A stretch of DNA of 64,000 nt from Rariloculus sp965263005 (GCF_965263005.1 NZ_OZ253579.1:3596001-3660000), one strand, 5' to 3'; positions 50,880-59,987 are shown, counted from the stretch's first letter. Notes: generated from the sequence alone by a model not told the origin. A program made the numbers and translations.

Positions 50880-51965
50880 CTAACCCCAAACCTCGTGCGC
50901 CGTATCGACGACGAGTTCGAGCTTGCGCCACTGCCCCACCTCGGACACGGCGGCGCCGTGGTGCGTGCTCGAGAAACCGCACTGCGGCGACAGGCACAGG
51001 TTCTCGAGCGGAACGAACCGCGCCGCAGCGTCGATACGGCGCTTGAGCAGGTCCTTTTTCTCCATCTTTCCAACCTTCGTGGTCACGAGGCCGAGCACGG
51101 CCTTCTTGCCCTCCGGCAGGAATCTCAGCGGTTCGAAAGTGCCCGCGCGCGCCGAATCGAACTCCATGAAGAAGCCGTCGACGTCGATCGAGAACATCGC
51201 TTCGGCGACGGCCTCGTAGCCTCCCTCCGCCACCCAGGCGCCGCGGAAATTGCCCCGGCAGGTATGCATCGTGACAGTCATGCCGGCCGGCTTGTCCGCC
51301 AGGATCGAATTGATCGTATCGGCGTAACGGCGCGCCAGCGGTTTCGGGTCATCGCCGTTGCGCCGGCAGTTTTCGCGGACAGCCGGGTCGCACAGATAGC
51401 TGAACGCGACATCGTCGAGCTGCAGGTAGCTGCATCCGGCAGCGGCGAACCAGACAATGGCCTTGCGGTAGGCTGCCGAAACGTCGGCCCAGAACTCGTC
51501 GAGTTCCGGGTAGGCGTCGGAAGAAATGGCCTTGCGGCCGCCCCTGATATGTAGCATCGACGGCGAAGGGATCGTGAACTTGGGTGTGGCCCTGACGATG
51601 GATTGCAGGTATTCGAACTGGTTCACCATGATCGGCTTCGAGCAGTCGACCTTGTCCGTCACGGTAGCGACCGGCGGCTGATCGCCGGCCCCGCCGAACT
51701 GCGGCCCGTAGTTGGCCCGCGTCGTCACGCCGTCCAGCTGCGTGAGGAAGTCGATGTGCCACCAGTCGCGGCCGAACTCGCCTTCGGTGATCGACTCAAG
51801 CCCGATCGATTCCTGCCGCCGCACGATCGCAGCAATGGCCTTGTGCTCGACGTTCGCGAGCTCCTCGGCCGTCAGCACGCCGTCGGCGAATTGCGCGCGC
51901 GCCTCGGCGAGTTCGGGCGGGCGTACGAGACTCCCGACATGGTCGGCGCGGAACGGTGGCTTCAT
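50880..51965 (-). CDS. MetE C-terminal-domain-like methyltransferase family protein
   Basis: A 361-residue protein of the cobalamin-independent methionine synthase C-terminal family (YxjG/YxjH type), acting without the N-terminal MetE half. DHVGSLVRP near the start, the zinc ligands in MHTCRGNFRG and SPQCGFSS, and the EGEFGRDWWHIDF segment fit. Such stand-alone proteins may transfer or remove methyl groups from varied donors; O- or S-demethylation in this phenolic cluster is possible, as is a role in methionine salvage. Confidence 0.88.
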   Translation of the reverse strand: MKPPFRADHVGSLVRPPELAEARAQFADGVLTAEELANVEHKAIAAIVRRQESIGLESITEGEFGRDWWHIDFLTQLDGVTTRANYGPQFGGAGDQPPVATVTDKVDCSKPIMVNQFEYLQSIVRATPKFTIPSPSMLHIRGGRKAISSDAYPELDEFWADVSAAYRKAIVWFAAAGCSYLQLDDVAFSYLCDPAVRENCRRNGDDPKPLARRYADTINSILADKPAGMTVTMHTCRGNFRGAWVAEGGYEAVAEAMFSIDVDGFFMEFDSARAGTFEPLRFLPEGKKAVLGLVTTKVGKMEKKDLLKRRIDAAARFVPLENLCLSPQCGFSSTHHGAAVSEVGQWRKLELVVDTAHEVWG

Positions 51966-52031
51966 GGACTACTGCTTTCGGATCAGGGCGCCGCCAAGTA
52001 TATTCCATGGCGCGCGAGCTTTAGCGTCCCG

Positions 52032-52071
52032 GCATTCGAGTCCCCGCATTTGAGTCCCGCATTTGAGTCCC
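52032..52071. repeat. 13-bp direct repeats before the VOC dioxygenase start
   Basis: GCATTTGAGTCCC occurs twice in tandem (52046-52058 and 52059-52071) after a degenerate copy starting at 52032, ending five bases before the ATG. Confidence 0.85.
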
Positions 52072-52076
52072 GCCAC

Positions 52077-53033
52077 ATGAAAATCACCACGGTCGACTCG
52101 GTCACCTACGGCGTCCCGGACCTGGCCCGGGCGAAGCAGTTCTGGTCGGACTTCGGGCTCTCGCTTGAAGCGGACGACGAGCGGCGATTGCTGTTCAGCG
52201 CGATGGACGCGTCTACAGTCGAAGTCAAGCTCGCGAACGATCCGTCGTTGCCGCCCGCGATCGAACGAGGACCGGGAGTCCGCGAAGCGACGTTCGGCGT
52301 CGAGACTCAGGCCGATCTGGACGCGATCGCGGCGGAGCTTGCGAGGGACCGGCATGTCGAGCTCGACCGCGAAGGCACTCTTCACACGCAGGATCCGCTC
52401 GGCATCGCGATCGCTTTCCGCGTGTCGCGTTGCCGCGCCGTGACCGCGCCCGACCCGCGGTTCAACGTGCCGGGCCGGACGGGGCGTCTCAACGCCCGCG
52501 GTGAGCAGTATTCGTCGGCGCGGCCGATGGAGATGACTCACGTCGTCTTCATGGTCCCCGACACCGCCGTCGAGGTGGATTTCTACGTGGGCCGGCTCGG
52601 CTTTCGCATCAGCGACGCCTATCCGGGACGGGGCTATTTCCTGCGCGGCGGCGCCTCGAACAATCACCACAACCTGTTCCTGCTCAATCCCGGCGGGACG
52701 GGCGCGCAATTCGGCTTCCACCACCTCGCGTTCGAGGTTGCGAACATTCACGAGCTCTTCGGCGGCGGTCTCAACATGACGCGCAAAGGTTGGAAAACCA
52801 TGCTCGGCCCGGGCCGCCACCCGATTTCCTCGTGCTATTTCTGGTACTTCCTGAACCCCTGCGGCGGCGGTGCGGAATACGATTTCGATTCCGATATCGT
52901 CAACGACGACTGGGTCGGCGGGGAGTTCGAGCAGACGCCCGAGGCGTTCGCGGAGTGGTGCCTCGCGGCCGGTATGGAAGAATCGCTGCTGTACCAGGGC
53001 GTCCAGACGGGCGAGACGATAGAGGAACGCTAG
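52077..53033 (+). CDS. VOC-family extradiol dioxygenase-like protein
   Basis: A 318-residue protein with two vicinal-oxygen-chelate modules (about 1-125 and 150-300). The second carries the metal triad: H in MTHVVFMV, H in GFHHLAFEV and E in GGGAEYDFD, as in catechol-2,3-dioxygenase-type enzymes. The first module lacks these and is structural. The ATG at 52077 (MKITTVDSVTYGVPD) is preceded by 13-bp repeats rather than a normal ribosome binding site. The TAG stop belongs to element copy 7. Likely ring cleavage of a catechol or a related diol. Confidence 0.82.
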   Translation: MKITTVDSVTYGVPDLARAKQFWSDFGLSLEADDERRLLFSAMDASTVEVKLANDPSLPPAIERGPGVREATFGVETQADLDAIAAELARDRHVELDREGTLHTQDPLGIAIAFRVSRCRAVTAPDPRFNVPGRTGRLNARGEQYSSARPMEMTHVVFMVPDTAVEVDFYVGRLGFRISDAYPGRGYFLRGGASNNHHNLFLLNPGGTGAQFGFHHLAFEVANIHELFGGGLNMTRKGWKTMLGPGRHPISSCYFWYFLNPCGGGAEYDFDSDIVNDDWVGGEFEQTPEAFAEWCLAAGMEESLLYQGVQTGETIEER

Positions 53034-53085
53034 CAGCGCGTGGCAAGTGTCTCGCTGCATTGGACTGCCGATGGGCAAGCGGTGC
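53030..53085. repeat. Palindromic CTAG element, copy 7 (left arm only)
   Basis: Starts with CTAG at 53030-53033, containing the stop codon of the VOC gene, then CAGCGCGTGGCAAGTGTC and CTGCATTGGACTGCCGATG, a degraded left arm. The right arm and apex are missing where the convergent outer-membrane gene begins. Confidence 0.7.
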
Positions 53086-53110
53086 GCCGGCCCGTATTCC
53101 TGCGCCGGCT

Positions 53111-55375
53111 TCAGTAGCGCCAGGTGTAGTTGAACTTGAGCGCGACGTCGGCGTTGGCGGAATGGAAGGAGCTGTTCTTGTCCCTGTCATCCAGGGCATG
53201 GTTGATCACGATGTAGCCTTCGCGCCCCGCCTCGGGAATCCAGTGCAGCCGGCTATTGATGCCGAAGGTTTCCGAAACGTTGTCGTACTGAATCAGATTG
53301 ACCCACGACAGCCGCGAGGAAAAGACGATCTGCGTCGTCAACGACGACAGGCGCACGGCGAAATCACCCTGCGGCAACTCGATGTCATCGACCCGGTATT
53401 GCAGACCCAGGCTGAAGCGCTCGGATTGACGCCACCTCACGCTGAAATTCGCACTGACGTGCTCGCCGTTGTAGAACTCACCGAAAGTGACGCCAAACTG
53501 TCCCGACACCTTGCGTTGCCCGCCCGTTCTCGCACCGATGCGAATTTCGTTGTAACTGTAGTCGCCTGCGGGAATCACGACTTGCCGCGAGCCGTCGCTC
53601 GGTCTGTAGATCGCGAAGTCCTCGCGCAACACGTCGCGCGTGCGGACGTAGCGCGAGAACAAATTCTCCTGCGTCGCGCTGCTCATCGTCAGCCGCAGCG
53701 CGATAATTTCCGATTCGATCTGTCCCGTTTCAATACTGTCGACCCGGTAGGCGTCGACGCCGCCGTACACCGATTGGATGAACCGGTTCCTGAAACGCTC
53801 CCGGTACCCGAAATCGAGGGCGTAGTCGCGGATCCCCGTCCGGTTCACGAACCCGACGGCCGGGTCGAAGTTGCGCTCGATATTCCCCAGTTTGAATCCG
53901 CCGCGCCAACCGGAGTTGTTCGGTGAACTGATGCCGAACCCGTAGGCGCGGTTGTCGTCGTCGATACCCTCGGTATCCGTCTGTTGATACCACACCTGGC
54001 TTTCGAGCAGGCGGCCGCCCGGCAAGCGCGAGTTCCGGTAGCGGAAGTCCGTGCCGACGAGGGTGCTGTTCAGGTTCGAATGAGGATCGCCGTCCGTGAC
54101 GATGATTCCCAACGCGGATTCGTCGAGGACGTTCGCCGAGAGCCGGCCGACGAAGATGTCCGTCGCAGCGACGTCCTCGAACTCGTCCTGGCGGATCGCG
54201 AGCGTGCCCAGGTTCCACCGGCCGACGCGGCCGCTGAGCTTGCCGCCGTACTCGATGTCGACGGGCTGCCCGGTGTGGCTCAAACCGATCGTACGCGAGA
54301 AGAACGGCCGGCCGTTCTGTCGGGCGGCGTTCGGGACTGACGGGTTTCCGCCGCCTCCGCCGCCCCCGAAGCCGCCGCCTCCGCCGCCGAAACCGCGCTG
54401 TCCGCCGATGCGGCCGAACTCGAAAATGTCGGCATCCTGCAGGAAGAAGTCGCGCTTCTCCGGAAAGAACAGGCTGAACCGGGTCAGATTGACCTGCCGG
54501 TCATCGACTTCGGTCGATGAGAAGTCCGTGTTGAGGGTTAGCGCGCCGTTAAGCGAAGGTGTGATCTTGTAGAAGACGTCGAGCGACGGATCGAGATTCG
54601 AGTCGCTGCTCGCCGTTGCGCCGTAGACCTTCGCCCCGGTCACACTGACCGACGGCACGACATCGAGCCCGAGGCCCTGCTCCAGATCGCTGAAGCCGAC
54701 TGCCGTGCCCGCCACACCCGGATTGAGTTGCCGGTTGCGCGAGACCCAGCCGAGCGTCTCGTTGCTCTGCTGGATGCGCCGCTCGAAATTGATCCCCCAT
54801 TCCTCCGTGTTCGCGTTGAACGACAGCGTCTTGAACGGAATCGCCATCTCGGCGGTCCAGCCGCGCTCGTCCCGTGTGGCCGCACCCCGCCAGATCCCTT
54901 CCCAGTTGCTCTCGAGGTTCGAGGTGTTCTGGTAAAGCGCGTCCCAACGCACGCCGTTGGGGTTGACCTGAAACCGGTAGCCGCTGCGCCGGTCGAGGTA
55001 GGGGTCGATAATGATTGCGAACAGATCATCATTGCCGAAGTCTTCGCCCTGCCTGAGGACTTGCGCTGTAACGTCGCCGGGTTCGCTCGCCCACAGACGC
55101 GCGGCAACGTAGAGAGCCTCCTCGTCGAAAAACAGCCGAATCTCCGTCGGCTGCGAGGGCTCGTCATATTCGAACGGCTGCGTCTGATGCAGATCCTCGA
55201 TCAGCACGGCCTGTGACCAGACGGTTTCGTCGAGCACGCCGTCGATGACGGGCTCGGTGTCGGCGCGAACGATCTCGATGCTCTTTTCGCCGTTCTCGTC
55301 GCCCGGCTGCACCTGCGCGAGGCCGCTCAACGGCCACAGGGCGCAGAACCACCAATACCGGCGGAGCCGCGGCAT
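53111..55375 (-). CDS. DUF5916-type outer membrane protein, paralog A
   Basis: A 754-residue exported protein. After a signal peptide ending in SGLAQV comes a family-9 carbohydrate-binding-like domain (about 30-210: DTEPVIDGVLDETVWSQAV, YLDRRSGYRFQVNPNGVRWD), then a long beta-barrel ending FNYTWRY. A Gly-rich insert with about a dozen consecutive glycine-rich positions lies in the loop after FEFGRIGGQRG. Paralog B precedes it, 5 bp away on the same strand. Length and fold fit the DUF5916 group, probably outer-membrane carbohydrate or polymer handling; substrate unknown. Confidence 0.85.
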   Translation of the reverse strand: MPRLRRYWWFCALWPLSGLAQVQPGDENGEKSIEIVRADTEPVIDGVLDETVWSQAVLIEDLHQTQPFEYDEPSQPTEIRLFFDEEALYVAARLWASEPGDVTAQVLRQGEDFGNDDLFAIIIDPYLDRRSGYRFQVNPNGVRWDALYQNTSNLESNWEGIWRGAATRDERGWTAEMAIPFKTLSFNANTEEWGINFERRIQQSNETLGWVSRNRQLNPGVAGTAVGFSDLEQGLGLDVVPSVSVTGAKVYGATASSDSNLDPSLDVFYKITPSLNGALTLNTDFSSTEVDDRQVNLTRFSLFFPEKRDFFLQDADIFEFGRIGGQRGFGGGGGGFGGGGGGGNPSVPNAARQNGRPFFSRTIGLSHTGQPVDIEYGGKLSGRVGRWNLGTLAIRQDEFEDVAATDIFVGRLSANVLDESALGIIVTDGDPHSNLNSTLVGTDFRYRNSRLPGGRLLESQVWYQQTDTEGIDDDNRAYGFGISSPNNSGWRGGFKLGNIERNFDPAVGFVNRTGIRDYALDFGYRERFRNRFIQSVYGGVDAYRVDSIETGQIESEIIALRLTMSSATQENLFSRYVRTRDVLREDFAIYRPSDGSRQVVIPAGDYSYNEIRIGARTGGQRKVSGQFGVTFGEFYNGEHVSANFSVRWRQSERFSLGLQYRVDDIELPQGDFAVRLSSLTTQIVFSSRLSWVNLIQYDNVSETFGINSRLHWIPEAGREGYIVINHALDDRDKNSSFHSANADVALKFNYTWRY

Positions 55376-55380
55376 GATTC

Positions 55381-57693
55381 TCAGAACCGCCACGTGTGAT
55401 TGAACTTGATGGAAATATCGGCGCTCGTCGAATGAAAAGAGTCGTTCCGGTCGAAATCGGAGAGGTTGTGATTGATCACGATGAAGCCTTCCCGGCCAGC
55501 TTCCGGAATCCAGTGAAGCCTGCTGTTGAAGCCGACGGATTCAGCAACGTTATCGTATTGCATCAGGTTCACCCACGACAACGTTGACGAGAACACTATC
55601 TCGGCCCGCAGTTGCGACAGGCGAACCGTGAATTCGCCTTCGGGCAGATCGATATTGTTGACCGTGTAGCCGGCCTGCAGCGTGAAGTGCCGCGACGGCC
55701 GCCACGCGACGTTCAAGCCGGCGCTCGTGCGCTTGCCCGTGTAGAAATCGCCGCGCCGAACGTTGACGCGCCCGGCGAACCTTCTCTGGTTTCCGGTCTG
55801 CACGCCGAGCAGAAACTCGTTGAACGTGTAGTCCCCAGGCGGAATGACGACGCGCTTGGAACCATCTGGGGCGGCGTGGATCACGAATTCCTCCAGCAGC
55901 ACTTCTCGGGTGGCGATCAGGCGTGAAAACGCAGCGTCCCGCGTGTTGTTGTTGAAGCTCAGGCGCAGCGAGTCAACCCCCGATTCGACCGCGCCCGTAT
56001 CCAGTCGTTCCACAAGATAACCGTCGTAGCCTACATACCAGGATCTCAGCACCGGTCCGTTGATCTGCATGCGGTAGCCGAAGTCGAGCGCGTAATCGCG
56101 AATACCGGTACGGTTAACGAAGCCGACGGCCGGATCGAAGTTTTCCTCGATGTGCCGGCTGCTTAACGTGCCGCGCCAGCCTACGGCGTTCGGTACGCTG
56201 ATGCCGTAACCGAACGCCCTGTCTTTCGCGGTCACGCCCTCGGTATCGGTCTGCTGATACCACAACTCGCTTTCGAGCAGACCCCCGCCGGGCAGGCGCG
56301 AGTTGCGATAGCGGAAATCCGTGCCAAGCAGCGTGCTGTCCAGATTCGAGTGCGGATCGCCGTCTGTGACAACGACGCCCACGGTCGATTCGTTCAATAC
56401 GTTGGCTGTCAAGCGGCCTACGAAGATGTCGGTCGCATCCACGGCCTCGAATTCGTCTTGACGAATCGCCAGCGCGCCGACGTTCCAGCGCCCGGCCCGA
56501 CCGCTGAGCTTGCCGCCATACTCGATATCGACGGGCCGCCCGGCGCGGCTCAAGCCGAGCGTCCGGGAGAAGAACGGCCGGCCGTTCTGTGCGGCCGCCC
56601 TGGGAATTGCGGGATTGCCGGATTCCCTGCTGCCTTGACCGCTTCCGGGACGATTGAAACCGCCCGTTCCGATCCGCCCGAACTCGAAGATATCGGCATC
56701 CTGCAGGAAAAAATCCCGCTTCTCCGGAAAGAACAGGTTGAAGCGCGTGAGGTTGACTTGTCGATCGTCGACCTCGGTCGCGGAAAAATCCGTGTTCAAG
56801 GTCAGGGCACCGTTCAGCGACGGCGTGAACTTGTAGAAGATGTCGAGCGACGGCTCGAGATTGGAATCGCTGCGCGACGATCCTCCAAAGAACCGTTCCC
56901 CGCGCGCCGTGACCGAAGGCACGATATCGAGGCCACGCCCCTGCTCGAGGCCCGCAAGCCCCGTGGCCGTGCCGGCGACACCGGGGTTGAGCTCCCGATT
57001 TCTCGATACCCAGCCGAGCGTCTCGTCATTGCGCTGGATCGACCGTTCGAAATTGATACCCCATTCCGTCGTGTTCGGGTTGAACGACAGCGTCTTGAAC
57101 GGGATCGCCATCTCCGCGTTCCAGCCCTGCTCATCCTGTGTGGCGGCGGCCCGCCAGATACCTTCCCAGTTGCTCTCGAGGTTCGTGGTGTTCTGATACA
57201 GCGCGTCCCACCGCACGCCGTTCGGGTTCACCTGAAAGCGGTAGCCGCTGCGACGGTCGAGATAGGGGTCGATTATGATCGCGAATTGATCCTCGTTACC
57301 GAGCCCCTCGCCCTGCCGCAACACCTGCGCCGTGATTCGGTCCGACTCGCTGTCCCAGAGCCGCGCGGCGACGTAAAGCGCATCGTCGTCGTAGTACAGA
57401 CGTATCTCCGAAAGCTGTGACGGCGCGGCGTACTCGATGGGATTGATCTGATGCAGATCGTCGATCAACACCGCTCGCGACCATAACTCCTCGTCGAGCA
57501 CACCGTCGACTACGGGCTCACCGTCAACTCGAGGAACTTCGAAGGACTTTGCGGCCTCCCCTTCCCCGGCGGGAGTTTGCGCAGGGGCTTGCGCCGCCTG
57601 GCCGAGCCCGATCGCGCAACCGAGCAAAATCCAGATGCGCGGCGCAATCGAACGCCTGACGCCTGATTCTGTCCTATCGCGGCATCGCAACAC
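55381..57693 (-). CDS. DUF5916-type outer membrane protein, paralog B
   Basis: A 770-residue paralog of the next gene, collinear over almost its whole length (VDGEPVVDGVLDEELWSRAV, GYRFQVNPNGVRWDALYQNT, FEFGRIGTGGFNRPGSGQGS, terminal FNHTWRF). It lacks the long glycine run of paralog A, having a short Gly/Ser/Asn insert instead. A GTG start at 57693 follows a GAGG a few bases upstream. The two genes are 5 bp apart and surely co-transcribed; they arose by tandem duplication. Confidence 0.85.
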   Translation of the reverse strand: MLRCRDRTESGVRRSIAPRIWILLGCAIGLGQAAQAPAQTPAGEGEAAKSFEVPRVDGEPVVDGVLDEELWSRAVLIDDLHQINPIEYAAPSQLSEIRLYYDDDALYVAARLWDSESDRITAQVLRQGEGLGNEDQFAIIIDPYLDRRSGYRFQVNPNGVRWDALYQNTTNLESNWEGIWRAAATQDEQGWNAEMAIPFKTLSFNPNTTEWGINFERSIQRNDETLGWVSRNRELNPGVAGTATGLAGLEQGRGLDIVPSVTARGERFFGGSSRSDSNLEPSLDIFYKFTPSLNGALTLNTDFSATEVDDRQVNLTRFNLFFPEKRDFFLQDADIFEFGRIGTGGFNRPGSGQGSRESGNPAIPRAAAQNGRPFFSRTLGLSRAGRPVDIEYGGKLSGRAGRWNVGALAIRQDEFEAVDATDIFVGRLTANVLNESTVGVVVTDGDPHSNLDSTLLGTDFRYRNSRLPGGGLLESELWYQQTDTEGVTAKDRAFGYGISVPNAVGWRGTLSSRHIEENFDPAVGFVNRTGIRDYALDFGYRMQINGPVLRSWYVGYDGYLVERLDTGAVESGVDSLRLSFNNNTRDAAFSRLIATREVLLEEFVIHAAPDGSKRVVIPPGDYTFNEFLLGVQTGNQRRFAGRVNVRRGDFYTGKRTSAGLNVAWRPSRHFTLQAGYTVNNIDLPEGEFTVRLSQLRAEIVFSSTLSWVNLMQYDNVAESVGFNSRLHWIPEAGREGFIVINHNLSDFDRNDSFHSTSADISIKFNHTWRF

Positions 57694-57962
57694 TTCGCCG
57701 GCCTCACCTGCCGTTCTTGAGAGCGGGCATGATCGATGCTTGGGGCAAGCGAATCAAGAAGTATTTTGCGGCTGCGCGAGGTGGGCGCGTTTCAGGGAAG
57801 CCAGCGGAGCCGCTCAGCCGATTGTCAACCGCGCCGCGGATCGTGCAGACTCACACCTTGAACGACAACTCGCCCGGTGATCGAAGAACCGACGTTCGAT
57901 GCGCGGCCTGCGCTTCGACCGATAGAATCATCGTCCGCGGCGTTGACTGTGGGTGGTACGTC

Positions 57963-59987
57963 ATGACACGCAGCTTGAGTTCGGCATCGTCGCTCTGCGC
58001 AGCGCTACTCGGCGTGTCGGCATCGTCGCTCTGTACGGTGCTGCTGAGCATGGCGGCGTCCGATGCCATGGCGCAGCAGCGTGACGGCGTGGTACCGGGC
58101 GAGCTCATCGTCGAACCCCCGACACTGCTCTCGCTGGGCTTTGAGTGGTACATCGAAGGCGATCGGAACCGGAACTCCGAGGTCGGCGTCCGGTACAGGA
58201 AGCGCGGCGATGCGAACTGGCGGGAAGGCCTGCCGCTGCTCAGACTGAACGGCGAGCGGACCGTGCTCTGGGAGACACTCGATTACACGGCGCCTAACAT
58301 GTTTGCGGGCAGCCTGTTCAACCTCGAAGCCGGCACCGAGTACGAGATTCGCTTCGAACTCACGGACGCCGACGGCGTTACGGGCGAAGCCGCGCAGCTT
58401 GTCGAGGCACGTACGCGCAGCGAACCGATGCCGTATGCGGGCGGGCGGGTATTCCACGTCTATCCGCCTGGACACGAAGGCGGTAAGCAGGCGCCCGCGT
58501 TCATGGGGCTGCTTGCCGCGTATTACACCGAGGCAATCGGGGGCGACTGGAGCCGCGCATCGCCGCCTCGAGTCCGGGCCGGCGATACCCTTCTCGTTCA
58601 CGAGGGGGTCTACAAGGACGACCGGACCAACTACAGCCACGAAATCCTGTCCGACTTCGCGACCTGTTGCGGGACGCCGTGGGACGGCACCTACTACCTG
58701 ACGCAAAGCGGGACCGAGGACAGGCCGATCGCGATCAAGGCTGCCGGCGACGGCGAAGTCGTCTTCGACGGCGACGGCAACGATGTGCTGTTCAATGTCA
58801 TGGGCGCGGATCACCTGTACTTCGAGGGGATCACATTTCGCAATACGACAACCGCCATCGAGGCAGGCCGGAAAGGGATCGCCGGAGCCCGCGGTCTCAC
58901 GGTAAAACACTCCCGATTCGAAGACGTCGGTGTCGCGATCCACAGCGACTACTCAGGCTCGGGCAACTTCTACATCGCCGACAACGTCATGATCGGCAGA
59001 CACGATCCGGACTCGCTGTTCGGCTGGTTCGGCGCTCCGTGGACGGAGCTGCCCGAGTTCGAGACCAGGCGGCGGCTCCGCTCCTATTACGCCGTTGCCG
59101 TTTACGGTTCCGGCCACGTGATCGCGCACAACCGGATCAGCGGCTTTCACGACGGCATCGACCATGCCACCTACGGGATGCCGGACGGCTATCCCGATAC
59201 CTCCAGGGATCGAATGCCCGTCTCGATCGACATCTACAACAACGATGTCGGCAACGTGCACGACAACTGTTTCGAGGCCGACGGGGCCATGCACAACATT
59301 CGCATCTTCAACAACCGCTGTTTCAACGCCGCCACCGGGGCGATGAGCCCGCAGCCGATCTTCGGCGGACCCGCATACTTCGTCCGCAACGTTGTTTACA
59401 ACGGTGTCTTCGGGCCGCTCAAGGTTCACGGCGATCCGGCCGGGATTCTCGTCTACCAGAACACCTATGTCGGCGAGGTCTCTCAGTTGACGCCGGCATC
59501 GAACGTTCACTTCCGCAACAATCTGATTCTCGGCCAGGGCGTGCGTGAAGCCGTGTTCGCAATCGATACGTATACGAACTACAGCTCATCGGACTACAAC
59601 GGCTTTCTGCCGAATCCGGGCTCCGGGTTCGCGTATCAGTGGAATTCACCGCCACCGGGGCAGACGCCCGACTACCAATCCGAGCGCGAGACGAGGCAGT
59701 TTTCGACCCTGCCCGAATACGCGGCCGCGACGGGCCAGGACCGCCACAGCCGGGAAATCGATTTCTCGGTGTTCCGCGACGTGTCGCAGCCGGACTTCTC
59801 CGACCCGACCCGCCTCGCTGATCCCGACGACTTCGACTTCCGCCTGCGCGCGCGCTCGGCGGCCGTCGACACCGGCGTGGAGCTTCCGACGATCACGGAC
59901 GGCTTCACCGGTAACGCGCCCGACCTCGGCGCTTACGAACTCGGCTCGCGCCGTCCCCATTACGGTCCCAGGCCCGCGGCGCGTTGA
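57963..59987 (+). CDS. Secreted parallel beta-helix protein with fibronectin-like N-terminal domain
   Basis: A 674-residue exported protein. The signal region MTRSLSSASSLCAALL to ASDAMAQQ is long. A fibronectin-III-like domain follows (about 45-150, YRKRGDANWREGLPLLRLNG, AGTEYEIRFELTDADG), then right-handed beta-helix repeats (ADHLYFEGITFRNTTTAIEA, GSGHVIAHNRISGFHDGIDH, NNDVGNVHDNCFEADGAMHN). The ATG at 57963 is preferred; the frame is open further upstream. Probable polysaccharide lyase or hydrolase; catalytic residues cannot be named. It is divergent from the DUF5916 pair. Confidence 0.82.
   Translation: MTRSLSSASSLCAALLGVSASSLCTVLLSMAASDAMAQQRDGVVPGELIVEPPTLLSLGFEWYIEGDRNRNSEVGVRYRKRGDANWREGLPLLRLNGERTVLWETLDYTAPNMFAGSLFNLEAGTEYEIRFELTDADGVTGEAAQLVEARTRSEPMPYAGGRVFHVYPPGHEGGKQAPAFMGLLAAYYTEAIGGDWSRASPPRVRAGDTLLVHEGVYKDDRTNYSHEILSDFATCCGTPWDGTYYLTQSGTEDRPIAIKAAGDGEVVFDGDGNDVLFNVMGADHLYFEGITFRNTTTAIEAGRKGIAGARGLTVKHSRFEDVGVAIHSDYSGSGNFYIADNVMIGRHDPDSLFGWFGAPWTELPEFETRRRLRSYYAVAVYGSGHVIAHNRISGFHDGIDHATYGMPDGYPDTSRDRMPVSIDIYNNDVGNVHDNCFEADGAMHNIRIFNNRCFNAATGAMSPQPIFGGPAYFVRNVVYNGVFGPLKVHGDPAGILVYQNTYVGEVSQLTPASNVHFRNNLILGQGVREAVFAIDTYTNYSSSDYNGFLPNPGSGFAYQWNSPPPGQTPDYQSERETRQFSTLPEYAAATGQDRHSREIDFSVFRDVSQPDFSDPTRLADPDDFDFRLRARSAAVDTGVELPTITDGFTGNAPDLGAYELGSRRPHYGPRPAAR

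Noticed and set aside
54335..54410. Glycine-codon run in the DUF5916 gene as a separate repeat element
   Set aside because: It stays in frame and occupies a loop that is also variable in the paralog, so it is a protein feature.
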